A program made the translations under genes and the position numbers. 64,000 bases of DNA from Zeugodacus cucurbitae (taxonomy: Eukaryota > Arthropoda > Insecta > Diptera > Tephritidae). Position 1 is the stretch's first letter. Every line of letters begins with the position of its first letter. Positions 36,321-48,893 of this stretch are shown piece by piece. Where the stretch lies: NCBI RefSeq assembly GCF_028554725.1, contig NC_071669.1, positions 45,530,501 to 45,594,500 of the forward strand, given 5' to 3'. The notes beneath the pieces were generated by a model. It worked only from the letters and a program-made list of their open reading frames with translations. It made no database searches and had not been told where the DNA came from.

Positions 36321-37879
36321 CCTTTATATGTTGAGGTATATACATATGTAAGTATGCTGTTTATGATGGAAAGTGCAAAAAATAGTATAAAATATAAAAA
36401 AAATTAACATTCCTTTCTGTCTCCCTTCAAAAATATAGTTTCTGGTCTATGCAACTATGTCTTTCAATTCTATTCAAAGTTGAGAGATATTAAAAGCAAT
36501 ATTTGCTTCCAATAAAGCAATATTATAAAGTAGAATAAAATATCTAAGAAGACTACAAACTAGTTTTAGAATATACTTTAGTTAAACTTACCTATATTAA
36601 TCTGACTTAATAGAAAGTAAAACCACAGATAGTTTTACAAACGATTTCATTTTGTATGAAATACTTACAATGAGTTTACACAAAATCTGCTAAGTAATAC
36701 TTAACGAAGCACAAGCATTTCCCACGTAGCAGTTAACGAGGTGTTAAAGGGCACATTGTACGTATTTGTACTCGTATACAGTCGTCTATGGCATTTCTAT
36801 GGTGCAACAGTACCCTTCACTGTCACTTTCAGATTGTTGCTTGGTAATCGTATTCTCACGCCATTTTATCTTTCTCACTGGTGCTACAGATTTTATGATG
36901 CAATTTGTTTGCATTTCACTTTTTGTGGTTGACAGTTTTGCAAATTTATGAGTGCTCAGCAGTACAAGTTCACAGAAATACTAGAAGCATACACACTTCC
37001 TACTGCAACTTGGAATCACTAGCATGCAGCTAAGATGCATAAATTTAAGCAAACTATATATTTAAAGTCATTTGACAACATTTTGTGAAAAGTTTATGAA
37101 TAATTATAAGTGTTGTTTGCTTGTTAATGACAATTATTCGTATATGCGCATATGTACATATACTATTTATGACTTATAATTTATAACTATTAACAAAAAG
37201 TTTGCCCGCTCTTAAAAGTATGCTACGTTTATTATATTTATTAGTTTTATTTTTTTTTGGTAATGCTTGGTTAGCTTAGTTGAAAGTTGCGTGTAGCAAT
37301 AAAATCTAATTTTATGACAATTGTGCCTTTCTACTATTTCATTTTAAATACTTTGCGTGCACACATGACGTTTGCGTCAAATTTAAATGGTAGCAATAAC
37401 GATAAAGTGTTAATTATGCAAATTTAATGTGTGGGACAAGTGTTATTATATTTTTGTAATTACCACAAAGTGTTTAGTTTTTTTCAAACACTTTATTTTG
37501 GTTACTTTTTTGAAGCTTGCTTATAAGAGAGATGGTTATGATATAATTTCTGATTCCTCTGTCTCATTGGAATTAAATATCAACAATTAAATTGTTAAAG
37601 GCTAAAAAATTAAAGTATTAAAGTCTGAAGAGTAAAATTTCCAGCTTAACTCTTTATAGGTTGTAAGTAATTTTGTCTCCTTTTGTAAGCATCATTCCAT
37701 TTCAAATGAATTTCATTTAGTATTTGTAATTGACCATCCAATTCTAATCCTAAATCTAACCCTACTCATGGATATCGTACTCAAATGGTAGAATACAGCT
37801 TATATTAAAGCGGGATTTTCAGAACTAGTTTTTTAGAAAAGTACACAAAATTGTACTTAAAGTTAGGTCATGTGCGATT
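36321..37879. other. no gene seen; intron DNA
   Basis: AT-rich unique sequence, somewhat richer in GC at 36720-37030. No coding or repeat signal. Confidence 0.5.
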
Positions 37880-38790
37880 TCGCTGATACCTTCTTCCTTA
37901 TAAAAGCCCAAACAATATTGCGAAATAATTGCTTCTTGGCTAAAAGATAGATACTTTCGCATAAAACAAGAGGATGCATACTCAAACTTGCAACCGATAG
38001 AAACGGGTGTTCCTCAGGGAAGCGTGTTGAGGCCAATGCTTTACTTGCTTTTTACAAGTGATATTCCACTGACTCAGGTTATGTGACAGCAACATTTGCG
38101 GATGACACAGACCTGTTAGCAGCAGGAGAGTCAACCTCAGTATCTACCCTTCGAGTGCAAATAGCAGTCAATGCAATTATTAAATGGGCTTCCAAGTGGC
38201 GCATTAAATTAAACGATTCCAAATCAATGCACGTAGACTTTACTTAAAAAAACATAATACTATCCCATTTATATAAATCGTACTCCTGGTACCACATCAT
38301 AATAATGTTAACTACCTAGGAATCACCCTAGATGCTAAGCTTCGCTGGAAAGAGCATACCAGGAACCCTTTTTTCCTGAGCTTAATATAAAATTTGCTAA
38401 GTTTTACCATCTAGTTGGTAGGAGATCCACCCTATCAATCGAAAACAAGCTGTTTATATATAATCAAGTACTAAAGCCAATTTGGGCCTTTGGAGCTCAA
38501 ATATGAAGTTGCTCAAGTCAAAGCTGTATTGTCTGCATTCAGCGCTTCCAAAATAAGGTACTAAGAAGTATAGTTAATGGTATGCTTAGTATGTTAGATC
38601 TGCTGACCTTCACCGTGATCTTGGTGTGAATTCAGTAGAAAACGAAATAACAAAACTTGCAAAGACTCACGAAATGAGGCTTAGACAGCATGCAAATGAA
38701 GAGGCATCCAGACTCATCGAAACTGCTGAACGAGAAAACCGACCGAAACGTAAAAGGCCTTCAGACTTAGCAAGGCAAATGTAGCAGCAA
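37880..38790 (+). pseudogene. Jockey-clade reverse transcriptase relic
   Basis: Successive frames give SWLKDRYFRIKQEDAYSNLQ, TGVPQGSVLRPMLYLLF (38003-38053), then after a frameshift ATFADDTDLLAA (FADD at 38095-38106, the catalytic pair), IKWASKWRIKLNDSKSMHV and, near the end, RSADLHRDLGVNSVENEI. The G-V-P-Q-G-S and F-A-D-D motifs with the LN..KS block are those of Jockey-type non-LTR retrotransposons. Several stops follow 38245. The endonuclease domain, ORF1 and a poly-A tail were not found, so this is an internal fragment. Confidence 0.85.
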
Positions 38791-38861
38791 ATGACTTTTT
38801 CTAACATTTAGCTTTTAATTATTATTTTTCAACTTATTAGAATTGAATTCTTGTTAATACA

Positions 38862-39530
38862 GTAAAAGCTCTTTATTCGCGGGGTATATGTTCCATAAAT
38901 ATGCCGCGAATACAGAAACCGTGAATACGGTATGGTAATTTATATGGGATTATATGGGATATGTTCCTAGGTGACAAAAAAAAAACAAATAGGTATATAA
39001 AAAAATTATTTAATTGAATTTTTTGAACATTTTAACTAATTATCTTAAGGCTTAGGTAATGATTTGAAGAATTTTGTAATTTTTTCTTGCAGTTTTCAAA
39101 AGCTCCTTCAACTCAGACTGATACACAACAGTCGCATTAGCAATTTGTCTCTTAAAAATTAGACTTCGTTCCATAGACGGACCAATGTTCATAAAGAAAT
39201 CGCAGAGCTCATTTGCCATTCTTAAACCTTCACTAAGATTTTTCAAATTGAATGTCACGTCTCCAGTGCTTGTTGAAGCCTCTTCTTCAATAGGTTGTGT
39301 TCAGTTCCATGCGAGCCCCTTCTGTATGGAAATATTACCAAAAGTTCAAAAATATTGCGAAAATGGTGGAATATTTAACATTTTCTTGTAATAAGATCTA
39401 TTTTACTTTTTTATTAGTCCATTCGACAAGAATATTGGGTTGGATACCTATTGAAATATTTTTATTATTATGTATGTGCTTATTAGATCCGCGAATAAAA
39501 AAATGTTTAGTCGCGAATATAGAAATTGGG
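38862..39530. mobile_element. Tigger/pogo-like DNA transposon relic
   Basis: The left end is CAGTAAAAGCTCTTTATTCG followed by CGGGGTATATGTTCC and GAAACCGTGAATACGG, which resembles the Tigger terminal repeat, preceded by TA. A minus-strand frame at 39258-39052 reads FNLKNLSEGLRMANELCDFF and PSMERSLIFKRQI, like the C terminus of pogo-type transposases. The right end is eroded, with CGCGAATA motifs at 39490-39520. Confidence 0.6.
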
Positions 39531-41871
39531 TCTCATTTTTTTAATTATTTTAATGTATTTAATCATTACACAATTAGTACAATTATAAAAAAAAATTTAA
39601 AAAGAAATGCAATCTGAAAGATTTTAATGATATGATAGGCATTTGATTAATGTTAGAGTTATTTTTTAAAAAATAAAAAAAATTATATATATATATAACT
39701 TTGAAAACTGAAAGAAATCGATACTGAAAGAAAGTAAATTGGCATGTTACTGTGGTTAGATTAAATGGTTGTCTGTCGACGCACCTAGTCCTTTGGGAGG
39801 TCCATTGTGCAACCACCAGGACTCCCCTGGAATCCCCTAACACTATTAAGTACTATTTGAAACAGCCTGTGATCTTGATAAAATTATAAAAAAATGTATT
39901 TGTTAAGTGAATAGTATTCAAAGTGATATCTAACAAAGTCTAAAGAAGATGTTGTAATATTTAGTATGAACAAAGTGCTATCTGAAAAAAATATATTTTC
40001 TCAATTATTAAAATATTTCGTTGAAAATATTTATCACTAAATGAATCATTTTTAATGATTAAGCGGAAGCGGTTGAAAACTCATATTTAAACTCACGTTA
40101 CTCATACGCCATGTATTCCATGGAATTTATGCAAAGCGAAAATGCTTAAATTAGAACAGAACTTTTTAACTCTTACCCATGTGGCAGTAATGCGTTTACC
40201 ACAGCAATGTCGGCAGCAGATGCTTAAATGCTTTAACCTCGCCATCACAACGACTAATTATCGCCCGCGGCGAAGTCTTCATGCACAAAGGCTAAAATGG
40301 TAAAACAATTTGCGTTTCACTTAATAGCATGGCAAAGGAGAATGCATTATGAAAGACTTTGCGAAAATGCCGGAAATTAATCTTTCAAAAGTTAAGATTT
40401 ATTGGCAGAAGATGTTTGTAGAATTTGCGGTTTTTAAAACAACATTACTGCTTAATACATTATTATAAAGGCTGATGGGCAGATAAAATATTGAATATAA
40501 TTAATTATAAATTTTGTTAGATTTATGTTGTATATTTATAATAATAATTAACTATTACAAAGCAATCTTTAATAAAAACATATTATTATTAAATAAAATT
40601 ATTTCGATAAAAAATTTAAAATTCTTGTAGAAGAATGTTGATTCACCCAGTAAATTCAAAAGCACAGCTAAAGGTATTTCACAAATATTTTTTTTTCTTT
40701 TTTCCACCGACATTTTCCAGTTGATTGACTTATAAATTACTTCTTCTTATTCGCTCGCTCCATCAGCTTTCGATTGGCGGTAATTTTTCTCTTTCAGAAT
40801 GTCTGTCAGCCAAGTTGTATGAGGAAATTGAATACCATCGGTGCACATTTTTAGAACATACATCGTGACATGTACATGATTGTTGATGTATTGTACATAT
40901 GTATGTACATCGTTCAACAAGTTCAAGCATAGAAAAATGGCTGTTGTTGACATCTGACTGTTTTAAGGTTAAGTGACAGCGTTAACACCAATGCCCGAGC
41001 ATATACGGGCATACTGAGACACAAAGACATATCGACATTATTGTTCATGTGCGATTTAAGTGATTTAATATTTGTCGATACAAATATGAAGCAAGAAGTG
41101 GAAGTAATTGAATTTTTATATGCAATGCAACAGTGTTAAAGTGGATATTAATGTAATATCGAGCAAATATATGCAAAATGAAAGAAGTTAATTTATATTT
41201 TTATATGGTAATTTTTAAACCAGTTAATTTATAATCTTGATGCTGATTTTGCTAGATTTGATTTCAAATTTCGCATTTATATTTTCTCTACCTCTCTTTA
41301 TTCTCTCCAATTTTTGCTGACTTTCCTACTGTCTTTATCCAACAATCAGTAACCAAAAGCAACGCTAAACATTCATTAAGTAGCTATAAAGGTAATATTA
41401 TCTGGGGGATGCAATCAATTTGCTTTTATGTACGAACACTGAAAATAAAATTTGACGCGTCCCACCCGAATATACATAAAATATTTGTTTGTATGTAAAT
41501 ATGTAGCCAAGTTAGGCGCATGGTCAATTGAATGGGTGGCTAAGAGGTCGGAAAAGTGTTTTATATGTTAAAGTGCTTTGACCATATTCAAACCGAGTAG
41601 GCGTTGAAGTAGAGGCACTTGCATACGAAAAAGTGTATGTATATAAGTATGTGCCAATATGAACATTTGTTCAACTTAGTAACTGTTTGTGTTTACTTAA
41701 TTTGTACAAATATTTGATTTATTAATCATTGTTGTTGTTGTGGCGAATAAAGTACGCGAAGGCGTTAGTTTTATGTATCTCATTTAGAATTTGGAGACAG
41801 AGTCCAATACAAACCGTTTTAGTACGTCCTCTTTGTCAATATAGCGAATTGCGAATAGAAAAAGAAAGAGT
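39531..41871. other. no gene seen; intron DNA
   Basis: AT-rich. A unique GC-richer patch at 40160-40330 and a GTACATATGTATGTAC tract near 40893-40908. A segment at 39770-39840 (CCACCAGGACTCCCCTGG) looks like a repeat remnant, family unknown. Confidence 0.45.
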
Positions 41872-41882
41872 AAAGAATTTAT

Positions 41883-41914
<32 letters not shown>

Positions 41915-41968
41915 TTGGCGTAAGAACCGCTCAAGCGATTATAGATGGCTATAAAGAATTTATATATA
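41872..41968 (-). mobile_element. 65-bp LINE tail insertion with 16-bp target duplication
   Basis: The 16-mer AAAGAATTTATATATA occurs at 41872-41887 and again at 41953-41968. Between them lie a TA-repeat tail and GGCGTAAGAACCGCTCAAGC, the minus-strand 3' end of the LINE at 26145. This is an almost completely 5'-truncated insertion whose 3' tail is the TA microsatellite. Confidence 0.75.
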
Positions 41969-42348
41969 CATATTATAATATTTGTACTCCTTTTCTCCTT
42001 TTTGTTTATATTTTGTGTTCGTTACATCGGAATACTACTGCACTTGTTTTTGTACATACATAAGCACAACAACATATAGGCATTCATAGTTTCTGCAGAA
42101 GTGATTGCTTTGATAGCAAATCATCCTCTTTGAAATCGTATTCACAGCACGTTCGGGGTCAATCGCCACTCAAGTGTTAAAAGACGTTTGTTATATCTAT
42201 ATTAAATTGCAAAAATATGTATTTCTTGATATAAATATGAGTGAAATATTTTAGCGCATATGATTTGTATATATATTTCATTGGAAAGGATTTTATTTTA
42301 TATACATATATGCTCATTTATATAATATACACTCACGCATTATCAAAA

Positions 42349-42440
42349 CGCAACGTCTAAGATGGCTCGACCACGTAACGAGAATGGAGAATTGTAGAGG
42401 TACCTGCATTCATCACTAAAGCAAGAGGAGACAAGGGCTT
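42349..42440 (+). pseudogene. LINE C-terminal fragment
   Basis: One frame reads TQRLRWLDHVTRMENCRG, matching the QRIKRQWLCWLGHVVRMDE block of the LINE at 51029-52254 and of related RTE-like elements. Only this block and a few flanking bases are recognisable. It may come from a related family. Confidence 0.6.
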
Positions 42441-42564
42441 ATAGCGCCAAAAGATGATGATGATATACACACTTACAATGCACAGTGGTTCCATTTCACA
42501 ATTTTTTGTCAAAATGTATACCGTTGTATTTTTGCGCATCAACGTCATATAAGTTTAACAATCA

Positions 42565-43859
42565 ATTTTGTTCACATAACGGTTGTTTGTAACACCCAAA
42601 ACTAAACGAGCTGACGAGACGAGTTGAATGTCTGTCTGTCCGTCCGTCCGTCCGTATGTCCGTGCAACGGATAACTTGAGTAAAAATTGAGATATCTTAA
42701 TGAAACTTGGAACACGCATTCCTTGGCACACTGAGGAGGTTGCTGAGCAAAATCGGACTATTGCCACGCCCACAAAATGGCGAAAACCATAAACTTATAA
42801 AGAGTCATAACTAAGCCATAAATAAAGTTATAAAGGTAAAATTGGAATAAAGGATCGCGGCCCCGCCCCCAAATCGGTTATTTGTATATATCTTACAAAC
42901 CAATGCAGCTATACAAACCAAACTCTCTTACGTACCCCACCACACACCATGAAAATAGTTGAAATCGGATAATAACCACACCCACCTCCTATACAAAGGT
43001 TAGGTTTGAAATTACTAAAAGTTGGTTAATTCATTAACGAAAAACGTCAGAAACACTAAAGAAATAGCAGAATTCCTTCTGCTGCACTCAGATTTTTTTT
43101 ACAAAATGGAAAATGGGTGTGGCATCGCCCACTTATGGGTCAAAAACCATATCTCAGGAACTACTCGACAGATTTTAATGAAATTCGATATATAATATTT
43201 TCTTGACACCATGATAACGCGGATAAAAAATGGGCGAAATCGGTTCACAACCACGACTATTTTCCCTATAACTCCATTTTGAATTACACCTGATTCCTTC
43301 ACTTTATAATGATTACTAAAGAACCATGAACATAGCGGAATAAAACTTTACACAAATAGTGCATTTCACTTGTGAAAAAATTTTCGAAAAACGACTATAA
43401 CTTTTCAAGGCCCCAGATATCGAACATGTTAAACTCAGCGCCTAAGGGTAAATTTTAACCGAAAATATCGGTAAATCTCTCATATAATTTAATGTAATTC
43501 AGAGGAAATTGTTTTCTTCTAATAGTCTGTCTCTGTTCCCAAAATTATTAAAATATCGGCTCATAACATATCCCTGCTCCCATATACCTAATTACATATA
43601 GGTTTAGGACAAAAATACGGTGGGCTTTAGAAAAATTAAGTGAGCGTATAGTCTTGGATATAGTGTACCTTGCTGGTGAAAATTAATGAAATCGGTTTGG
43701 GAATTACCTTAGCCCTCATATACTATCTTCGTTATTCTATTAAACTTTATGCCGAATATATGGGTCAAATTGTGTGTTATCTTAATAAAATTTCTTCAAT
43801 AAATTACGAGAGTATAAAGTGTTCGGTTGCACCCGAACTTAGCCTTTTCTTACTTGTTG
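42565..43859 (+). repeat. R1 dispersed repeat, copy c (longest)
   Basis: From TTTTGTTCACATAACGGTTG to GAACTTAGCCTTTTCTTACT. It carries TCTGTCTGTCCGTCCGTCCG (42631), TTGCCACGCCCACAAAATGG (42761), GGGTGTGGCATCGCCCACTT, and at its right end AGAGTATAAAGTGTTCGG with the hairpin GTTCGG-TTGCAC-CCGAAC (43821-43838). No coding capacity is conserved among copies. Confidence 0.83.
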
Positions 43860-44977
43860 ACTATAGGATGTAGACATCCGATGTGGTAAATTTTGTTTAC
43901 TATATATTTAACATATTTTTGTAGATTTTTGGGGAAAATTTCATAGCCCTATCTCAAAGGGAAGTATTTGAAGCTTCATAACAGTTTCATTTGTATGAGA
44001 TTTGTTATTATAATATTTTTTTGATAAAAAATTAGTTAAGGGGCAAAGATCCACTATTGATGCTTTGAAAGAAATGCATATGACGAAATTAGTTTTCAGT
44101 AAACATTTTTGACAAACGTATATAACTCTCTTATTTTAGTCTAAAGGCTAAATTTCTTGTATGAATCGGACTACGAATCGCCAAGGTTTCAATACACAAC
44201 TATTATTTCTTTCTCAGCTATTTTTCATTGATATCCTATTTCTACTAATTTTCGTAAATACCAATCAATTAAGAATATTTGAAAAGGGCATTTAAGAATA
44301 TTTGCAAATTTTAATAAGATTTTTCGAAATATTTCAACTACTTCAAACGCTTCTGGAACCGACAACTAAAAAATAAGCCAAAGGCGTTTTTTACGATGCC
44401 ACGATTACGTCATTTGAAGTTGCTTGCGCCTACAACGCTCGTTATACGTATGTATGTGGGTATGAGTAGGTGCCGCGTTGCGTTTTCATTATTGCTGCGC
44501 CTGTGTCGCAGCAGAATTTTTGAGCTGCTATAATCGTGTTTATCCTTGGCAATTTGCAAGAACTGCCATGCCGTGCTGGTAGCATGTTGCCGGCTTTGCG
44601 TTAGCGTAACCGTCGTCAGTTGTCTGACGCATATTTATGGTATACGCGTATTGCGAAAGCGCGAAAATTTAATTTTCGCTTTGTGCTTCGACATTGCATA
44701 TTCGATTGCGTCACAATTTATATGGACACATATAAAAATATATAGATTTCTCAATTGACTCTAAACTAATTAGGTGTTATTGCGTAAACTGTTAGTTTTA
44801 CTCGTATTTATACACACGGGCAAACATATTTATATTCTCAGCACGTTGGTGTCGCTAACAATCCGCAATAGACTGCTGAGCGCGCCTACGCTGCTTAATA
44901 TGTTTCAAATTGCAACTAGTAATCACATACAATTGAAATACGATGCAATTATTGATTGATAATATGGAAATTTTATA
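43860..44977. other. no gene seen; includes a GC-richer unique block
   Basis: 44390-44720 is distinctly less AT-rich than the surrounding intron (GCGTTGCG, GCGAAAGCGCGAAAA and similar), with overlapping weak frames and no family match. It is a candidate regulatory block. The rest is AT-rich. Confidence 0.4.
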
Positions 44978-46040
44978 CACTACTGGAAAAAATTAAGGGA
45001 TCAAAAATAAATTCCAAATTTTTGGCAAATTTCAACAGGCCGTAACATCGAAAGAAATGGTCGTACAAGAAATCGATAAAGAAGGAAATTATAGCTCCAA
45101 GTGTCTAGTTTTTGAATTAGACATTTTTTTCCACATTTTTGCTCCAGAAAAATCTTAAATTTAAAACAAAAAAAAAAAAACAAGTTAAGGAACAAGTTGT
45201 CTGCGATTGGGGAAGTTTCGAGCAACAATATTCGCATTGACAAAAGGTTTTCGTCGAACTTCTTTGACAATTGCCCGATCATCGCAAATTATGAGCTCTT
45301 CAGAGCAAAAAATGTGATCCTTTAATTTTTTTCAAAAATTTGATCGAGCGAAACAAAAAAACGGCTGGCTGAATTAATTTGATTTTTTTTAGGGTTTTCG
45401 TGGACATATTAAACTGTAAAAGGCACACTTAACATTAGTGGTTTCCTCAAAATTTTCGATCTAATGCACGATTTTCCAAAAAACCACCAAAAGCCCTTTT
45501 TTTGTTACATTTTCAAATTCATGTGACAATAAGAAAAAAAAAATTCGGAAAAGCAATGGCTAGCCATTAATGAGAATTCATTCAAGTTCTTGAAACCCAC
45601 CATTAACTTTCTGTGCGATCATTGGTTGCTGAGATATCGATAATCAAAGACAAAAAGATCCTTTTCCATTTGAAGACCGATATCTGGACAAGAAGTGGAC
45701 GTATCGAGGTGTTCAAAAAACCAAATTAAAGCTAAATGAACAAAGTATCCGATCCTTATAGTGGTTAAGCTAAACAAACTTTTTCCAAATTTCCCGTAGA
45801 CCAAAAAAAAAAAACTAAAAAAATTTTGAAAATTTTTTTGTTGCAGGTTTTTCTACGATTACTCAAAAACCGCAGAGGTTAAAAATTTTTTAAGTTCTAA
45901 TCCAAAAACTAGACACTTGGAGCTATAATTTCCTTCTTCATCGATTTCTTGTACGACCATTTCTTTCGAAGTTACGGCCTGTTGAAATTTGCCCAAAAAT
46001 TTGGAATTTATTTTTGATCCCTTAATTTTTTCCAGTAGTG
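44978..46040. mobile_element. Tc1/mariner-superfamily TIR element, 1,063 bp
   Basis: Terminal inverted repeats of about 140 bp start CACTACTGGAAAAAATTAAG, end in its complement, and are flanked by a TA duplication (44976-44977 and 46041-46042). The arms match to about 45120 and 45905. Inside, the minus strand near 45250-45180 reads VRRKPFVNANIVARNF, reminiscent of a Tc1-type transposase N-terminal region, but no full ORF remains. A second GATCCTTTAATTTTTTTC at 45316 mimics the end sequence, suggesting rearrangement or nesting. Confidence 0.78.
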
Positions 46041-47489
46041 TATTTTAATAAGATATTATATGGGCATTATTTTTTAGGCGGTTCGTGAATTTACCCACAA
46101 CAGCACCACAGTATTCATACTACGATTTCCTGATTCATTCCATTTCTTATTGACTTTAACGTGTAAATAATATATTTAACAACTTCGCCAAAAATATTAT
46201 TCACCTTTTTCAAGTATCAATAAGGCAGTGCCCCTTAACATATGCCGCAAATATCTTCTGCAATGAAACTACTCCAAAATTTCTACCAGAAACCAATTGT
46301 TATACCCTCCTGCTTGTGCATTTAATAAGCAAACTAATATTTTAAAGTTTATGACGTCATAAAAACGTATTATACCAACTTAGCACACAAGCTTCTGCAT
46401 TTTTATCGACTTCATAAATTATTATTCATACTAATTTATGCACGTATTTTAGTGCGAAAACTGTTAACTTTCGCTTGTTTTTTGCTCTTGTAGATTTTTG
46501 CGATAAAAAAATTAAAATAATAACACTGGTAATTATATTTAAATTCACTCACTTCAGCACTTTAGTAGCAAAATGCTGTTATATAAACTGGCTCTTATAG
46601 CCCACACACGCATTTGTGTATCACACACATATGTACACATACGCTTTATTAAGTTAAAACGCGAATATCCATGCAATATACATATGTATGTGTTTATGTA
46701 TGATTCAATGTGTGTGTACGCTTGTATGTGCAAGGATTTGGTGAATGCTTTTATCCTCTCGAAATCGTTCATGTATAAAGTACTTGCTTGCATACTTTGC
46801 TTGTATGAATTTGAGTAGGCGTTGCTCCTAAATGTATGCACGCAAGCATGTGCATATAAGGTGTCTTTTTTAGAGGCAGAGGGTTTTTTATTTGAAATAA
46901 ATCACTTGAAAATAAATGAAGATGATAATATGTGGGATATTAAGCCAAAAATATGTCATAACGCTGTAGGTAATTTGGCGGTAAATATGTGAAATATAAA
47001 TTTGCAACTCAAAATCCATTTGCCATAGTCAAAAAAACTTCAAATTCATGTTTTTATATTGAGATCTGGTTTGAAACTCTATATCTATAAAACCCTATCC
47101 CTTTATGAAAATCTATAACTCTAAAATATACACCCTCTATATGCATTTTATTTATGCCCAGGCACGTGCATGCGTGTGCTTGTATTCAAACACGCTGTTT
47201 GAGGTTAATGTTTCGAGTTAGTGTACATATATACGAGTATGTGCAAATTGCACCACTTTGCATTTGCAAAACACTGTTATAGTACACAATTTCACTATAT
47301 ATGATTGTACATATGTGAATGATGGCACTCCTCCGCAAACTCAGTTATTTACGGCTAATAAGAGTAATATCTACTTTAGGCTGCCTAATGCAGTTTGTCG
47401 ATATAATTGCATACAAAAGATTTATTAGCTTCGTACAACTTGGATGACATTTCAATATCTACATAGGACATTTGAGAAAGACAAAATTA
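46041..47489. other. no gene seen; intron DNA
   Basis: AT-rich with TACATATGTA-like tracts around 46680 and 47225. No coding signal. Confidence 0.5.
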
Positions 47490-48182
47490 ACAAAATGTGT
47501 TTATAGGCAATATAAATACCGATTGAAAATATTGAGACCGCTCTGGCTTCGCACGGGTTTAAATAAATTTTTCAAAAGTTATAATTTTTATATTCTTATG
47601 TGTATACGTTTACCGTTTTTTGTGTGGGTTCATTTAAAAAAAAGTAAAATGAGTAAAATTCGAACATGAAATTATATTTTATTTGCAATGAGCTAATACC
47701 TGATTACGACTTCTAGTCTTTTGTGTCCGTTATCTTTCTCTCTGATTATGAAGACGTTGGGAACGCTCAGAGTTCGAAGCCTTAGTGCGAGCTTGTATAT
47801 TTCTAATATTTTGTTCTTCAAGACACTGCATACGCTCCGTACTCGACTCTCAAGCGCGTACTTGGCAGGTTTTGAAATTTTGTTCAGCAAGCAGCTGCGA
47901 AAGTTAGTTACTCGACTCTCTGGCATGCGATTGCGATGCGAAGAGAATGACTTGCAAGATGATTTTTAGTTTCAGATTAAGATTATCCATCACGGAGTCT
48001 TTTTGATACACTCACCTGGGAACTATTTCCTGAAAGTTAAGTATAGCCTATGTTACTCGGGGTGAATGTAGCTTTCCAATAATGAAAGAATTTTTTAAAT
48101 CAACACAGTAGTTTTCGAGTTTATTCAATACAAACATACATACACATATTTCCTCTTTATAATAGTAGTATAGATTAAAAAG
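47490..48182 (+). repeat. RTE/SINE-like non-LTR 3' region, copy 1
   Basis: Contains TCTGGCTTCGCACGGGTTTA (47540), ATAGCCTATGTTACTCGGGG (48043), TGTAGCTTTCCAATAATGAA, AGTAGTTTTCGAGTTTATTC and the end TTTATAATAGTAGTATAGAT. This chain of phrases is a familiar conserved 3' tail of insect non-LTR elements, which I associate with RTE-type LINEs or their SINEs. The clade is not certain. No ORF. Confidence 0.55.
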
Positions 48183-48539
48183 TCTCTGAATAAGAAGAAC
48201 AAAAACTTTGTCTTAAATATAATCTGATTCTATGTTGGATTTCCGTCTTAGTTGTATTCTCAACATAGACCAAGACATCAAGGCAAGAGATAAGTATTTG
48301 GTCTCATACTACTCGCATTTACTTTATTATTTATTTAACATTTCCCATTATTTTTCTCCTAAACCATTTCTTGGACCTCCTTTTGAGTTTTATAGGAGTT
48401 TACATATCAAAAAAACACGAAGAATATTCAACATATTCCGAACATATGTATGTCTATATGACTGACTGTATATGCACACAAAAACACATTAAAATATTCA
48501 TAATTAAAACAAATATCCCTTTTTTAAACAATTACGATG

Positions 48540-48893
48540 ATAATATATCGCAAAAACAAATTAGCGCTGCGTTCGATCGTTCAGTACGGAGCCGACCACG
48601 CGAGTGAGCCACGCGGCATGGTATCTCGTAGAGCTACACCCCCCTCCGGCTCCGCTTTCGCAGCGCAAGGAACGGAAGCCCTCAAAGATAAATAATCTCC
48701 CCCGTTTTTTACACATTTACCACTGTTTCTTCGCTCCTATTGGTCCTATTGGTGATGCTATATAGCCTATCCTCGATAAATGGGCTATCCAACACAAAAA
48801 GAATTATTCAATTCGAACCAGTAGTTTCGGAGATTAGCGCGTTCAAACAAACAAACAAACTCTTCAGCTTTATAATATTAGTATAGATTTAAT
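48540..48893 (+). repeat. RTE/SINE-like non-LTR 3' region, copy 2
   Basis: A GC-rich segment (48568-48670, with CTCCGGCTCCGCTTTCGCAG) leads to ATAGCCTATCCTCGATAAAT, AGTAGTTTCGGAGATTAGCG, (ACAA)n and the end CTTTATAATATTAGTATAGA. It shares its final phrases with copy 1 but comes from a different subfamily. This is probably a 5'-truncated insertion. Confidence 0.55.

Noticed and set aside
47660..47670. ATTCGAAC resembling a tRNA B-box
   Set aside because: No A-box or cloverleaf around it. No tRNA gene could be supported anywhere in the window.
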